The position numbers and the translations under genes are program-made. This document shows positions 10,507-21,452 of a DNA stretch of 64,000 nucleotides, in pieces; the stretch's first letter is position 1; each line of letters opens with the position of its first letter. The stretch covers positions 1,922,001-1,986,000 of the forward strand of contig JADLSH010000249.1 of assembly GCA_016169945.1 (NCBI GenBank), written 5' to 3'. This DNA is from Trachythela sp. YZ-2020. Its lineage: Eukaryota > Cnidaria > Anthozoa > Malacalcyonacea > Clavulariidae. The notes under the pieces were generated by a model. It saw only the letters and a program-made list of their open reading frames with translations, searched no databases and was not told the DNA's origin.

Positions 10507-12055
10507 ATGGCGGAAGGTCACACTTTGGAAAGCTCTGCGATTATCGAAGATTACTTTGCCTATCCGCAAAGTAACAATAATGAGGAAGAGCATCTAACAT
10601 CTAAGGCAATTAATCTTACTTACACAGGCAAATAATTTGCCTGGGAGGGAACTTTGGACGATTTAAAAGCCTTTGTGAAATACGACTTACAACTTCAAGG
10701 AAAATGGACGTCGCCGGGTGGCGAAGTAACGCTATTTACTAGCTGCAATTACAACTTAAAATGGCATGGCAGAAATAAGAAAAAACTGTCGATTGTTTGT
10801 GATGATCATAACCAAAGTCTCGTCGAGAAACTAGAGAAGTTAGCTACGATGATTACCGACAAGCTCAATACAAACAGCGAGCTTCGACAGGAAGGAAATA
10901 TGGCGGGCGAAAGAAAAAAGTCTCACAGCCTTTTGACATGTAATGCTGATACCTACTCACAGCAGACAAACAACGTAAGTGAATACGAAGTAGAGAAAAC
11001 CTCTACTGCATTATGTTATAATCCGAACAATTCCAGTAGTTGTTATTGCGGGGACTTTGCGTTACAAATCAAGCGTATCGAAGATGAAATGAAGCTATTA
11101 CAAAATCGAATGGACGCTCATGAGATTGATGATTGCACCGTGCCTTGCAACAGTGATCTGTCGCTACGAAGGGAAAATGTTCGTTTACAAAGTGACTTAG
11201 AATCGACTAAATCCACAATAAAACAACTTAAAACGAAAGTAGGTGAATTGCAAAGTGAAAAGTCTAGCCTCACCACGGTAATTAGATTATTACAAGAAGA
11301 TAATTTACAGCATACTAATCACAGTGACAGGAATAATAATGCAAATGTTCAGCAAAAGAACGCTTGGGCTACAGTAAAAACACCGAAGAAAAGGAGAAAG
11401 AGATCTACGTATGTTACCAAAGAAAGATTGCCCACTGCCTCAACGAATGCTGTTACAGAAGAAACTGCATCAACGAATGCTGTTACAGAGGAAAACATAT
11501 TTCAATCACTTGCGGATGCAATGCCAGAAGAGCTGAATGTAAGTGGCCATTCTAATGGCCAAGGGGAAACCCAGGAAAGCAGCAGTAATATGCAAGACGA
11601 ACAAAATAGAACCCATAACAGTGAAACATGCAACTAAGCCTACAAAAGTCATAATAGTCTTAGATATGGCAGACCACATCAAACCCATACAAAGAAAAAG
11701 ACCTGACAAATTTATTCTGCATGTTGGCACTAATAGCCTTAAGAGTAGGGAAACCTCTACTAAACATGCCGAAGAAATAATCTCGTTAGCAGAGTCAGTC
11801 AAGAATACTTTACCTGAGACAGAGTTAATAATATCTGGCCTAATTACTCGGGTAGATAATGGTGATCTTGCAAGTAAAGTGAATCAGGTTAACAAAATTT
11901 TAAAAGAAATGTGTCTCGAACGCCACTGGAAATTCATTGGACATCCTAACATTACATCAAATCATCTTAATCGAAGCGGGATTCATCACAACAAAATGGG
12001 GACAACAATGCTATCTCGCAATTTTAACAAGTATATTCATAATAAGAAAGACTAG
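10507..12055 (+). pseudogene. Non-LTR retrotransposon ORF1 (coiled coil plus SGNH-esterase-like), broken
   Basis: Reading from ATG at 10507, an in-frame TAA occurs near 10633. The frame continues to 11637 as a 327-codon block with a coiled coil (about 11060-11320: RIEDEMKLLQNRMDAHE, RLQSDLESTKSTIKQLK), a basic patch KTPKKRRKRS and a tandem STNAVTEE repeat. After a frame change, 11640-12055 encodes KPDKFILHVGTN-type sequence ending SGIHHNKMGTTMLSRNF. This is the central and C-terminal part of an SGNH/GDSL-like domain found in ORF1 of many invertebrate non-LTR elements. The GDS block is missing, apparently deleted near 11650. ORF2 follows downstream. Confidence 0.7.
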
Positions 12056-12661
12056 GAAATTGCCGTTTGGGAGTCAAACAATGTTGAGTTACGACAAACA
12101 GATGGTGATGATCAAATAGTAGAAGGATTTGGTGAGTTAAACGCCACTAACTTTAATATATCCACAACGCCTTTCCTTCGAGGAATGGTAATGAACAGTC
12201 TTATAGCGCATATAGATGAATTACGTATATTTATTGCTGCCGCAGGCAGCACTCCTAATTTTGACATGCTAAGGTTTCTCCAGAGTTCACTCGACCCAGT
12301 CTTTCGGGCCGAGTTATGTATTGTCGAGATTTCGATCTCGCGTCTGTCCGTCCATTTTTAAGATGTCAGAATTCCGGGGGGGCACCGGGGGGGAGTAAGA
12401 GAAAATTATTGAATTGCGTGCGCAAATTTGCAAGCTTTTTATTCTGGATCTGACTTGATGCAAAATATACGAACACTTGCCGAAGAAACCAGGTAAGTAT
12501 GGCTTTATTTCTTCCTGCTATGCTGTTTAGCGTTCATTCTAGAGGCAAGCAATGTGCTTTTATGAGTTTATCGGCGCTTTTTACAGCACGAAATATCCCA
12601 TTGTCCGCATGGTCGTTTACAACATTTAATAGCGTCTTAATACAAGGAGTTTACGTCTGGT

Positions 12662-13194
12662 TTACGTCTGCGTATGGCCAGAGACTCTTTATATAACAAT
12701 AAAGATCAATTATTTTACAGTTACTGAATATAAGTAACATGTTCATCATTCAGAGAACACAACCACTGAGAACGTACCCAAAATATGGATAAGATTGCCA
12801 TTTATTGGCAAATATGGCAATATTCTCACTAATAAATTCATCAAGAAAACTCGCCGCTTAGTGAAAGGTCCGTGTAAGTTTATCTTAAACTGGCGAACTA
12901 CGAATTCCAATTGTTTCCTGTCCTGCAAAGACAAAACACCGGATGAATATAAAAGCTCCGTAGTTTACCAAAAGAACACATCACACGTGAAAGCTCGGAA
13001 ATCCACTCATGCAGCATTTTCAACACATTAAATCCCTTATGGAACTCTCGCCTGACTCAACTATTCCTATAAATTTAAACACAAATATTACACAGCTTAT
13101 ATTCAGTAACTGAAAGTAACTGTAAAATAATTGATAGGTCAGACCGCTGGTCTTTATTGTTATATAAAGAGTCTCTGGCCATACGCAGACGTAA
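12662..13194. repeat. Inverted repeat with ~70-100-bp arms around the Penelope-like fragment
   Basis: The left arm (12662-12733, 'acgtctgcgtatggccagag' to 'cagttactgaatataag') is the inverse of the right arm (about 13095-13194). The right arm carries two short insertions. The RT fragment lies between them. Confidence 0.8.
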
Positions 13195-13310
13195 CCACTC
13201 AGAACGTAACCATGGCGGTAAAGCTTCTAAAGAACTTATCATATTTCAATGACGCGAAGCTCCGCTTTCTTCACTATATAAATACTTGCACTTGTAATTT
13301 TACACTAATC

Positions 13311-13345
13311 CTGATGATGACTACAACCTAGTCGAAACGTCGATT
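13311..13345 (+). ncRNA. Hammerhead-ribozyme-like core
   Basis: The box CTGATGA (13311-13317) is followed by a short stem II (gact / agtc) and the box GAAAC (13333-13337), the conserved hammerhead arrangement. Penelope-like elements are known to carry minimal hammerheads with very short stem III, and an RT fragment of that group lies just upstream. Stem I and the cleavage side are not clear to me, so this is a candidate only. Confidence 0.4.
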
Positions 13346-13555
13346 CAATAAAATAACAAAATGTTATTCGGAGTTACTGTTCTTTTGTATTTCATTAAGA
13401 CGTACTTAAGAGCTCTGAATAATGGCCTATTAGTCCTAGACCCTGGTGTAGAATTTTTGTCTATAGATAACTTACCAACAATTGTTGCTGTTAATAATTC
13501 ATGTACAAATACATGTAGTACGATGACAAATGGTGGTATAAATAATTTAATTTGT

Positions 13556-13620
13556 AAATAATCTACCCGCGGAGGTAGCTCAAAATATAAACAATCTACC
13601 CGTGGAGGTAGCTCAAAGGA
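13556..13620 (+). repeat. Two copies of 'caatctaccc(g)ggaggtagctcaaa'
   Basis: Two head-to-tail ~33-nt units, each containing the small palindrome 'ctacccgcggaggtag'. Confidence 0.7.
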
Positions 13621-14119
13621 CTTGTTATAACTGATTGGAAATTGAATTTCCTTACCGTGATATTCATACAGCACTTTTGCATATTTTCTTGAATGACATG
13701 CAGTCATGCTATTTTAATATTATAGGGCTATATGATGGTCTTAATAAAGAAAATGAATGATTTCTTTCTCTTTGACTCCCTCCGGTGTGTGAAGTACTTC
13801 ATATAAATTAAAGATTATTTCTACTCTTTCTCGTACAGCATATTTACTCATGCACTAATAGTTAACTATGATCACTGTGCTATGATTTACTGTTCACAGA
13901 CATAAACCTTTGTTGGGCCCCTGTGTTGTTGTCTTTTCCCTGTGACTTCCATGAGTAATTTGACAACAGCCTAATCTTTTTCCCGTCTTTTTCCCAAATC
14001 TTTTTCCCCGTTAGGAAAAAATTCCAGGAAATTTTTTTCATTAGATTTTTTCACGCCGAAATTTTTATCTACATTTATACAGTGATAATATATACGTTGC
14101 CAAAATTTGTTATTGCGCC

Positions 14120-14210
14120 ACGCGAACATAACATAATTATTTAGTACGTTTAATACTACAAAACATGCTTATTATTTAGTACGTTTCATAGTACAAAACA
14201 TGCTTAGGCA
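14120..14210 (+). repeat. Tandem duplication 'attatttagtacgttt..tacaaaacatgctta'
   Basis: Two ~40-nt units, one ending at about 14170 and the next at about 14206. Confidence 0.7.
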
Positions 14211-17059
14211 GCACTTTCCTTGCGATAGTAACTACTAGTTTGTAGTAATAAAATTTATATATTATGTATCAATGAAACTAAGCTTGACTTCACAATTAGT
14301 GATCAGGAGGTTTGTTTACCAGGATTTGAAATAATTAGGAGAGATCGAAAAGTTAATGGCCGTAATGGCGGTGGAGTTTGTCTTTATGTTCGTTCAAACA
14401 TAAATTATAAAAAACGTTATGATTTGCAGTCAGAAATCCTAGAAAATCTGATCGTAGAGATTACAAAACCACGATCAAAATCTATTTTGGTAAGCACTTG
14501 GTACAGACCTCCTGATTCTCCAGTAAGTCACTTTGCCGAGTTCGAAACAATGATTGGGGCACTTGACGCCGAAAATTTAGAATATTTTCTTCTTGGAGAC
14601 ATAAATGTTGATTTCACACCGACGGCTAACTCCTCATGTAAAAACACATTAACTGAACTATTTGATATTCATGGCTTGCATCAGTTGATTGAAGAATCAA
14701 CTCGAATTACCGAGAAATCTACCACTATGATTGACCTCTGCCTAACAAATTCATTATCAACAACTGTTGATTCTGGTGTAATTCATCTTTCAATTAGTGA
14801 CCACTCGATGGTCACATTATGTACAGACAGGGACAAGAAACATAGAGACTAGATCAATGAAAAAATTTAATAGAGATAGTTTTTAAGCGAACTGGGACAA
14901 CAACCTTGGGAAAATGTTTATCACTATGAAGACCCAAATGTAATGTGGGCAACATGGAAAGATTTATTAATGAATGTAATTGACAGGCATGCACCACTTA
15001 GGACCAGGCGAGTGAGCAGCAAGCGATCCCCCTGGGTTACCAATGAATTAAGACATTTAATTTTTAATCGTGATTTCTTAAAAAAGAGAGCTATCTCTTC
15101 TAAAGATTCACAAGAATGGTCTCAATATAGACATGCAAGAAATCAGGTCAACAATGAAATCAAAAAAGCAAAGCGACTTTACTTTACCAAAAATCTTGAT
15201 AAACATAAAGGAGATATGAAAAAAACATGGAAGTTAATGAATGAATTAAGTTCGCGAAACTGTACGAAAATTATAAGAATTTCGGAAATTAAAATAGGCG
15301 AGCAAGTAGTAACTTCACCTGTCGAAATGGCTGAAACGTTTAATAGCTATTTCTCAAAGGTTGGGGTTGATCTTGCAGCTGAAATACCTGCTTCTGAGTA
15401 TAACCCAGAGGTCTATCTCACACCTACAGATAAAACGTTCAACCTGCAAACTCCTATGATTGATAGAGTCCACAGATTGTTGAAAACGATTGATGAAAAG
15501 AAATCTATTGGTCTTGATAAAATACCAAATAAATTGTTAAAAATGGCGGCAGATGTGATTGCACCTTCTTTAACAGAGATATTTGATAAATCTATTCATA
15601 CTGGAATATTTCCAGATGAATGGAAGAAAGCAAGGGTGTCGCCTGTGTATAAGAACGGTGCAAAGCATGAGCCGAGTAATTATAGGCCTATATCTGTGAT
15701 TCCAACGGTCTCAAAGATTTTGAGAAAATTATTTTTGACCAACTTAATAAATATTTTAACGACAACAATCTGTTGACTTCCTGTCAATCTGTATTTCGGT
15801 CATTGCATAGTACAGTAACAGCGTTGCTGGAGGTTACAAATAGCTGGTCTGTTAATATAGATAATGGTCTAATTAATGGGGTTGTTTTCATTGATCTGAA
15901 AAAGGCCTTTGATACTATTGACCATCAGATAATTTTACAGAAATTAGAAAATTATGGAATCGACCATAATAGTTTAAAATGGTTCGAATCATATCTTACT
16001 GGCAGAACACAAAAATGCAAAGTCAACGATCGGCTATCAGGTTCGACGTCAGTAACGTGTGGTATCCCACAAGGGAGTAATTTGGGTCCGTTGCTGTTCC
16101 TTATCTATATTAATGACCTGCCAAACTGCCTCCACCACGCCACTCCTAGAATGTTTGCAGACGATACGAATGTAAGCTTTGCAGCTGATTCTCTGGAAGA
16201 GCTCCAAAGTGTCATTAACTCTGAATTAGAACGTCTTTAAAGCTGGCTGATTACAAATAAGCTCAGTTTAAATATTGCAAAAACGGAGTTTATGACCATT
16301 GGATCTCGACAAAGAATCAATGCTACTCAGGGTAGTATAACCATTAAGCTTGATGGTAGTGAAATCAACAAAGTCGATACTGTTAAATCCTTAGGAGTAC
16401 ATATCGACAAACACCTTTCTTGGTCAACCCATATTGAGAAATTAACTAAGAAAATTGCCTCAGCCATTGGTGCATTAAAACGTATTAGACCATTTGTAAG
16501 TACGAGAACAGCTGTTCAGGTGTATCAAGCCTTGAAACAACCTCATTTTGACTACTGCTGCTCAGTCTGGGACGGTTTTGGAGAAACTCTCAGTAATAAA
16601 ATACAGAAACTACAGAACCGAGCAGTAAGAGTCATTACGAGGTCGCACTATGATGCAAGTGCTAGTCCTCTTTTGAATAATTTGCACCTACTGTAGACAA
16701 TCTTTGTCTACGACGCAAAAAGATTAAGGCTGGAATTATGTTTAAAATAGTCAATGGTGATGCACCATCTTACCTACAAAATATTTTCTCTGTTCACGAG
16801 AACTTAAGAAACTCTGAAATAAAGCTAAATTTGCCCAAGCCACGAACTAACTATTTAAAACGAAGCCTTTGTTATACTGCCTTATTATGGAATAATCGGC
16901 CTCAAGATATACGAATGCTTCGTTCGTTACCACTATTTAAGAATTCCTTAAATTATTACTATAATTTGTAAAATGACTCCCACACGGCAAACTTGGAAAT
17001 CAGTTGTAATTATTTTTCCTATCTAATTAATGTACTGAAGTTTTTACCGTGTCAAAATA

Positions 17060-17092
17060 AAGTTTTATTGTATTGTATTGTATTGTATCAGG
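17060..17092 (+). repeat. 3' tail (TATTG)n of the non-LTR element
   Basis: 'aataaagttttattgtattgtattgtattgtat': a poly(A)-signal-like AATAAA followed by four ATTGT units, the usual kind of 3' end for CR1/L2-like elements. Confidence 0.7.
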
Positions 17093-18033
17093 AACGTAGC
17101 AAGCGGGGGGGGGGAGGGGAAGGGGCAACATCCTCCCAACTTTAAAAAGTTTAAAAAATTCACGCTAAAGGTATAATTTTGACATTTTCAGGTACATTTT
17201 GGGTGATAAAGTCGTTATATTTTTAAAATAAATGCTAAATTGTTAAAGAACCTGATCTCTTTAAAAAGTTCCATATAACTGAAATTCTGTACAAAATACA
17301 GTCAATCGCAAATTCGCTTCATAAAACGCCAGAAATTAATGCAGTCCTGGAGCTGAAACAACTCAGTATTACAATGAAAATCTAATTGCAGTTAGTCAAA
17401 TTTCAGGTAAGATTCTTTTACTCTCCCCCTGCCCACAACTTCAGATGCCTCGCTACGTCACTGGATAGGACTGCAAGATTCAGGTTATGGTTACATGTTA
17501 ATATTCACACAAATTTACAACAAATCTGATGTTTGTCCTGGAAATGGACAGATCTCTGGCAATCGCCCAATCATGTATATTCAACTCAATCTCACTCTGA
17601 ACCGTTGACCTGTGAAATGTCCTACAAATGTCTAGACTAACGCAAACATCACGCATGCATGGTTTTAAACGTTGTCGATGAGTGGATCACTCAAGAGTGT
17701 ATGCAATTGATGAGAAGCTGGGGAAGATTTCGATGATAATAAAGCTCCGATAAAACGGGAGATATCTGATCCAGATATCGCACAAGTAACATCTGATCGT
17801 TAACAAATTACAAAAGCCGTTTATACTTAGCTAAGCTGGCGTATATATAACAATGTTTTCTCTAGTTTAACTTCTTTATGGTTGTGAAAATCGAGGGTGA
17901 AGATTATAGTATGTTTATAACTTATGTGTATTCTACTAGAAATCACAATTTGTACGACAAATTATGGGGGAGGCTAAAGCCCCCCAGCCACCCATGCTGC
18001 GCGTGGTCCCTGTTATGTTGTGTATACTTTGTG
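17093..18033. other. Non-coding stretch between the non-LTR element and the gypsy LTR
   Basis: No gene. The block 17089-17466 starts 'caggaacgtagc' and ends 'gctacgtcactg', suggesting degenerate hAT-like termini, but the flanks do not show a target duplication. The remainder has no recognisable feature. Confidence 0.35.
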
Positions 18034-18037
18034 TAAA

Positions 18038-18232
18038 TGTAGCAGTCAATAGTTTCTTTTGAAACACAATACAATTGACAGGTAATTATTCAAACGAATG
18101 GCAGAAACGTAACTATAATGCAGATGAGCTCTACAAAACAGAACCGCGATCTTCTGTCAACACTGTCTCGCACTCACTTATATCCAATTACGCTTATGAT
18201 GTAATCGCTCTAGCTAGGCTAATACCACTACA
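18038..18232 (-). repeat. 3' LTR of the gypsy element
   Basis: Read on the plus strand it starts TGTAGCAGTCAATAGTTTC and ends ccactaca. It aligns along its length with 42577-42781, with scattered substitutions and small indels. Confidence 0.85.
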
Positions 18233-18250
18233 TATTTCCCTCTCTTGAGA
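18233..18250 (-). other. Polypurine tract
   Basis: On the minus strand 'caagagagggaaata' lies directly upstream of the 3' LTR start, the position expected for plus-strand priming in LTR retrotransposons. Confidence 0.7.
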
Positions 18251-18458
18251 AACTTCGTCCCGAAGTGGATGTTGGTAATTAGAGTTCGTAACGCTACCAA
18301 ACATAGTAAAAAACCCAGTTTATAAAAATAGTAACCATGCATATAAAATATAAACCTTTATTTTTTTATTTTTTGTGGGCGGGCGGTATCCTACGCTTTC
18401 CTGCAATTTGATTGGCTACGTGAGAGGGCGGTTTTTTACGATATCTGACCACGGTCAA
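18251..18458. other. Gypsy 3' non-coding region
   Basis: AT-rich, with a short GC-rich patch (18378-18435). No coding potential. Confidence 0.4.
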
Positions 18459-18739
18459 CAGTGGCGCCGCCAGGATTAATTTTTGGGGGGGCAAACACAT
18501 TCTCGGAGGGTCCGGGGGCATGCTCCCCCGGGAAAATTTTGAATTTTGGGTGTCTAAAATGGCATTTCCTGCGTTTTGGAAGCACTTGGAGAGAGACTTA
18601 CGCAGCACAGTTCATTCTCTATGCACCCCGTCACCCCCCCCCCCCCCTTTATCACCAGATTTGGACGAATCTAGAAACCCATTCTGTAAAATATTGGGGG
18701 GCGGCCGCCCCCCCTCGCCCCCCCTTGCCGGCGCCACTG
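18459..18739. mobile_element. Non-autonomous hAT element (281 bp) with 8-bp target duplication
   Basis: Ends CAGTGGCGCCG...CGGCGCCACTG. The perfect duplication ACGGTCAA is at 18451-18458 and 18740-18747. The homopolymer C/G-rich ends resemble those of the element at 3772-4203, so these may be one family. Confidence 0.85.
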
Positions 18740-18803
18740 ACGGTCAACGGTATCCTAAATTTCCGTATATTTTTTCTGTTATAAGCGATAAAGAAATAAA
18801 AAC

Positions 18804-18945
18804 GTTATTTACCGTTTAGGTCGGTCCGTACTGAAAAAATATTTTCCCTCGGTCTCAAAAACGGCCCTCGACCTTCGGCCTCGGGCCGTTTTTGAGACTT
18901 CTGGAAAATATTTTTTCAGTACGGACCTCCCATACGGTAAATAAC
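18804..18945. repeat. Near-perfect 142-nt fold-back palindrome
   Basis: 'gttatttaccgt', 'ggtccgtactgaaaaaatat' and 'gtctcaaaaacggccc' each recur inverted around a centre near 18875. The whole block can form one long hairpin. It overlaps the 3' end of the remaining gypsy ORF. Confidence 0.85.
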
Positions 18946-18947
18946 AT

Positions 18948-19628
18948 ATATATACTAATGTTCTGTAATCTTAATATTGACTTAAGTGTTTGTAAGCCAT
19001 GCCATTCCAGCAACACATTCTGAATAATATATTCATTAGTCCTCGTGGCCAAAGACAGTGGTACAGTAGCCTTGTGGCACCATGCCCGCTGAAAGTCGAG
19101 ACGCTCAGGGGGACGTGAAACTCTTTCTGAGCGCGTAATAACTGGTCTGCAATGTTGGTCGTCATGGGTGGGACCTCCCTCGGATTCACTGTGATCAATA
19201 ATTGGTGGTGGATAATTTATTGGTTGGACTGCGGGATTAGTCGACTGGTTCGTTGGAATCTCCTCTGACTCTACTAAGCTTGGTGGATTAGGATCCGGAT
19301 CCTCAGTATCAGATCCGTTCAGGTTAGGTTCTGTGAACTCGAAAATTGGGTGAAATGGTGGTGTAGCTGCACTCAGGTTAGAGTTAGTATTGCTACCCAG
19401 CAGCAACTCTACAACGACCGACTCACTGTCCTCATGTTCTCTTTCCTTAGAGTTATCCATTTCAACAGATCTAGTGTTGTCATCAACTCGTTGTCCAACT
19501 TGTGCGTTCCGATTGTCGATTCCACTCTTGCCCTTTCTGGCTTCGTTCCAGGGCACCTCGTAGGGCAGTAACAGATTACGATGTAACACTCGTTCTCGTT
19601 GAGCACCATCTCTGCGCACCCAGTACAC
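18948..19628 (-). pseudogene. Gypsy pol/tail remnant (post-integrase region and low-complexity tail)
   Basis: The frame, open through 18855-19628, begins MYWVRRDGAQ, then RVLHRNLLLPYE. This resembles the end of gypsy polyproteins after the integrase, where a W-R/HRNLLLP block is common. It is followed by a long acidic, Pro/Ser-rich stretch. The last codons run into the fold-back palindrome, so the natural C-terminus is probably lost. A 115-bp part of it is duplicated at 19685-19800. Confidence 0.6.
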
Positions 19629-19800
19629 TGGTAGCTCTCCAGCACGACGGACTACTTCGTACGGTATGTCTTCCCAAGGATCCTGGAGTCTACTAAGCTT
19701 GGTGGATTAGGATCCGGATCCTCAGTATCAGATCCGTTCAGGTTAGGTTCTGTGAACCCGAAAATTGGGTGAAATGGTGGTGTAGCAGCACTCAGGTTAG
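19268..19800. repeat. Direct duplication of ~115 bp within gypsy tail
   Basis: 19268-19384 ('ctactaagcttggtggatta' to 'gcactcaggttag') recurs nearly identically at 19685-19800. The gap between copies is about 300 bp. Confidence 0.9.
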
Positions 19801-20135
19801 CAGACGTGGATTACGCCCAAACATCAGGAAATAAGGTGAATAACCCGTAGAGCAGTGTTTTGTGCAGTTATATGCATGCACAAGTAGTGCCACGTAGTCC
19901 GGCCAAGCGATCTTCTTTCTTCATCTAACGTACCGAGCATTCCTAGTAGTGTTCGGTTGAACCTTTCAGTCTGGCCATTTCCTTGTGGGTGGTAGGGCGT
20001 TGCAGGGCGGTAGGGCGTTTGATCAACCAACTATCAAAATATTTTCCTTGATCAGAGTGGAGTCGTTGAGGGAAACCGTAATTCACGAGAACGTTCTCCC
20101 AATGACAGGACCCGCCATTTGGAGTCTTTTCCAGT
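19801..20135 (-). pseudogene. Gypsy integrase remnant
   Basis: Minus strand 19824-20030 encodes [20 protein letters not shown], the block that holds the catalytic Glu of the gypsy integrase core, followed by a W-.YL..-like continuation. The upstream core with the two Asp residues is only partly recognisable, and frames are broken at both ends. Confidence 0.75.
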
Positions 20136-20199
20136 CGCCTTGAGAAATTGCTCGAAGGTCAGTCTCTGGTGGTGTAGACGGGGTGTGTAGAGTGTCCGC

Positions 20200-20737
20200 G
20201 ACAGCTTCAACCCGCATGGTGATTGCTTCTACCGCTGGGTGACCAACTTCCTAGTGCGTGTCTACCATATGGTACTTGCAAATTGCTTGGAACTCGTCGC
20301 TCGAATAAACAGCATCTTCCTCTGCAAGACACTGTACCCTACCTAGGAGCGGTTTCACATATTCTTCATCAGTAGGCACAGAGGATGTTGCGTTATCTTC
20401 TGCATGTGGTATCCTGGAGAGGCCATCTGCGTGAGCCGAGGCACGCTCTGGTCGGTAGGTAATCGTGAAGTCGAAAGCCGCTAAACTCGAGAGCCATTTG
20501 CTCTCGTAAAGGTAGGACTTGAATTTCTCCGCGATGGACCGTTTCAGTGCCAGGAATTCACGTCGGTACGCCGAGTATAGCTTCTCCAATGCCTACAGGG
20601 ATCGACTTCCATATGCGATGACGCGCGCTTTGCCATCTTGCAGTTGGTAAAGAGCAGCGCTTAAACAATCTCCAGAAGCGTCGGTGTGAAATATGAATGG
20701 CAAGGTGAAATCAGGGAATGCTAGGATCGGTGAGGAC
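20200..20737 (-). pseudogene. Gypsy RT/RNase H remnant
   Basis: Minus strand 20251-20589 reads YSAYRREFLALKRSIAEKFK, then FDFTITYRPERASAHADGLS and RIP. This is the RNase H segment (KRSI..KF..YL, DFTI.YR, HADGLSR) typical of Ty3/gypsy pol. 20590-20737 continues upstream in a shifted frame with RT-end/RNase H-like residues. The RT catalytic box is not seen, so it was probably deleted. A hAT MITE (20738-21034) interrupts the gene. Confidence 0.75.
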
Positions 20738-21034
20738 CAGTGGCGGATTATCAAATAGGCAGAGTAGGCTGAAGCCTACAGGCCCGGGCTTTCAAGAGGT
20801 CCGTGATTTTCAGAGAATGCACTTTTTATTAGAATTATTACTATTTTTTACATTAGTTCAGCAAAACAGCCTCAGAAAGTGAGAAATAGCATTTCCGAGA
20901 CCTTAAATTTCCAAATATTTAGGCAAAAACATGGGCCGGAAGATGTGTCACCGTTTACAGGCGTGAAAATTTCATTCTCAAGACCCGCGAATTTTACTTA
21001 GTCTACAGGCCCCGTAACTGGTAATCCGCCACTG
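20738..21034. mobile_element. Non-autonomous hAT element (297 bp) with 8-bp target duplication
   Basis: Ends CAGTGGCGGATTA...TAATCCGCCACTG. The perfect duplication GTGAGGAC is at 20730-20737 and 21035-21042. It is inserted into gypsy pol, about 100 bp from the Polinton. Confidence 0.9.
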
Positions 21035-21135
21035 GTGAGGACGATAGTATCGTGTTTGATTGCATCCGTACAACCAAGATCTTTCTCGTCTCCCGCAAAA
21101 ACATGGGACATACGAGTAAGCATTCTTTGGACGTC
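21035..21135 (-). pseudogene. Gypsy pol fragment abutting the Polinton
   Basis: Minus-strand codons (QRMLTRMSHVFAGDEKDLGC and on) resemble the linker upstream of gypsy RT. The frame runs directly into the Polinton end at 21136 and resumes, on the other side of the element, in the protease ORF after the shared GACGTC. Confidence 0.6.
21130..21135. repeat. Polinton target-site duplication, left (GACGTC)
   Basis: 6-bp direct repeat shared with 41251-41256, the length expected for Polinton/Maverick insertion. With this choice the element begins AGTAGTGT and ends ACACTACT, matching the family rule AG...CT. Confidence 0.9.
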
Positions 21136-21322
21136 AGTAGTGTCATTTACCCACCCACGGGACAAAAAAGTGCTGACGTCAGCATTTTTCAAAACGTCAG
21201 CACTTTTTACGCATATATTATATAATCATCTCATAATTTATTCCAAAACATTTACAAAACATTTTGCCCCACGTGTGCCCCACGTGTGCTGCACATGTGT
21301 CGCAGGCCCCACACCCGATTCC
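21136..21322. repeat. Polinton terminal inverted repeat, left
   Basis: The outer ~70 bp (AGTAGTGT, acccacccacgggac, then 'gtgctgacgtcagca' and 'acgtcagcac') match the right end almost exactly apart from bases 9-13. Inner parts (ccaaaacatt, ccccacgtg, gctgcacatgtg, cccgattcc) match in blocks separated by indels. Confidence 0.9.
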
Positions 21323-21370
21323 TCCAAGATGTCACACACAAACTTTCAAACTTTCATACCTCTCATAAAA

Positions 21371-21405
21371 AATTTCATTTCCAAACTATAAGTGGAAATG
21401 AAATT
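21371..21405. other. Hairpin upstream of polB (12-bp perfect stem)
   Basis: aatttcatttcc / ggaaatgaaatt with an 11-nt loop. A TATA-like 'cttataaaaa' follows at about 21417-21426, before the polB start at 21453. Confidence 0.7.
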
Positions 21406-21452
21406 GATTTTTTTAACCTTATAAAAATCCAAAAACATAGGAATAAATAGAT

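Larger units (their letters stand above)
12245..14218 (+). mobile_element. Penelope-like-derived insertion within the non-LTR element
   Basis: This ~2-kb block interrupts the ORF2 endonuclease. The 10-mer 'aggcagcact' occurs at both sides (12245-12254 and 14209-14218) and could be the target duplication. At 12790-13031 the plus frame reads LPFIGKYGNILTNKFIK, then a TNSNCFLSCKDKTPDEYKSS-type sequence followed by VVY. This is the conserved end of Penelope-like RT proteins just before the GIY-YIG domain. A hammerhead-like motif lies downstream at 13311-13337. The rest is non-coding. Boundaries are inference. Confidence 0.55.
12100..16971 (+). pseudogene. Non-LTR retrotransposon ORF2 (endonuclease-reverse transcriptase), interrupted and frameshifted
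   Basis: The N-terminal piece (MNSLIAHIDELRIFI, about 12190-12240) is separated by a ~2-kb insertion from the rest of the endonuclease (SINETKLD near 14270, YRPPDSP, LLGDINVDF, ISDHSM). The RT spans 14943-16240: YRPISVIPTVSKI, then FIDLKKAFDTIDHQI, GIPQGSNLGPLLFLIYINDL and MFADDTNVSF, the last corresponding to the catalytic FADD box. The C-terminal domain follows (16292-16971, with QVYQALKQPHFDYC and LQNRAVRVI). Frame changes or stops at about 14850, 15776, 16240 and 16696 make it dead. The element ends in 'attgt' repeats at 17066-17090. Confidence 0.85.

Noticed and set aside
17089..17466. hAT element with 'caggaacgtagc' ends
   Set aside because: Termini are only partly matching and the flanks show no 8-bp duplication; noted only as degenerate.
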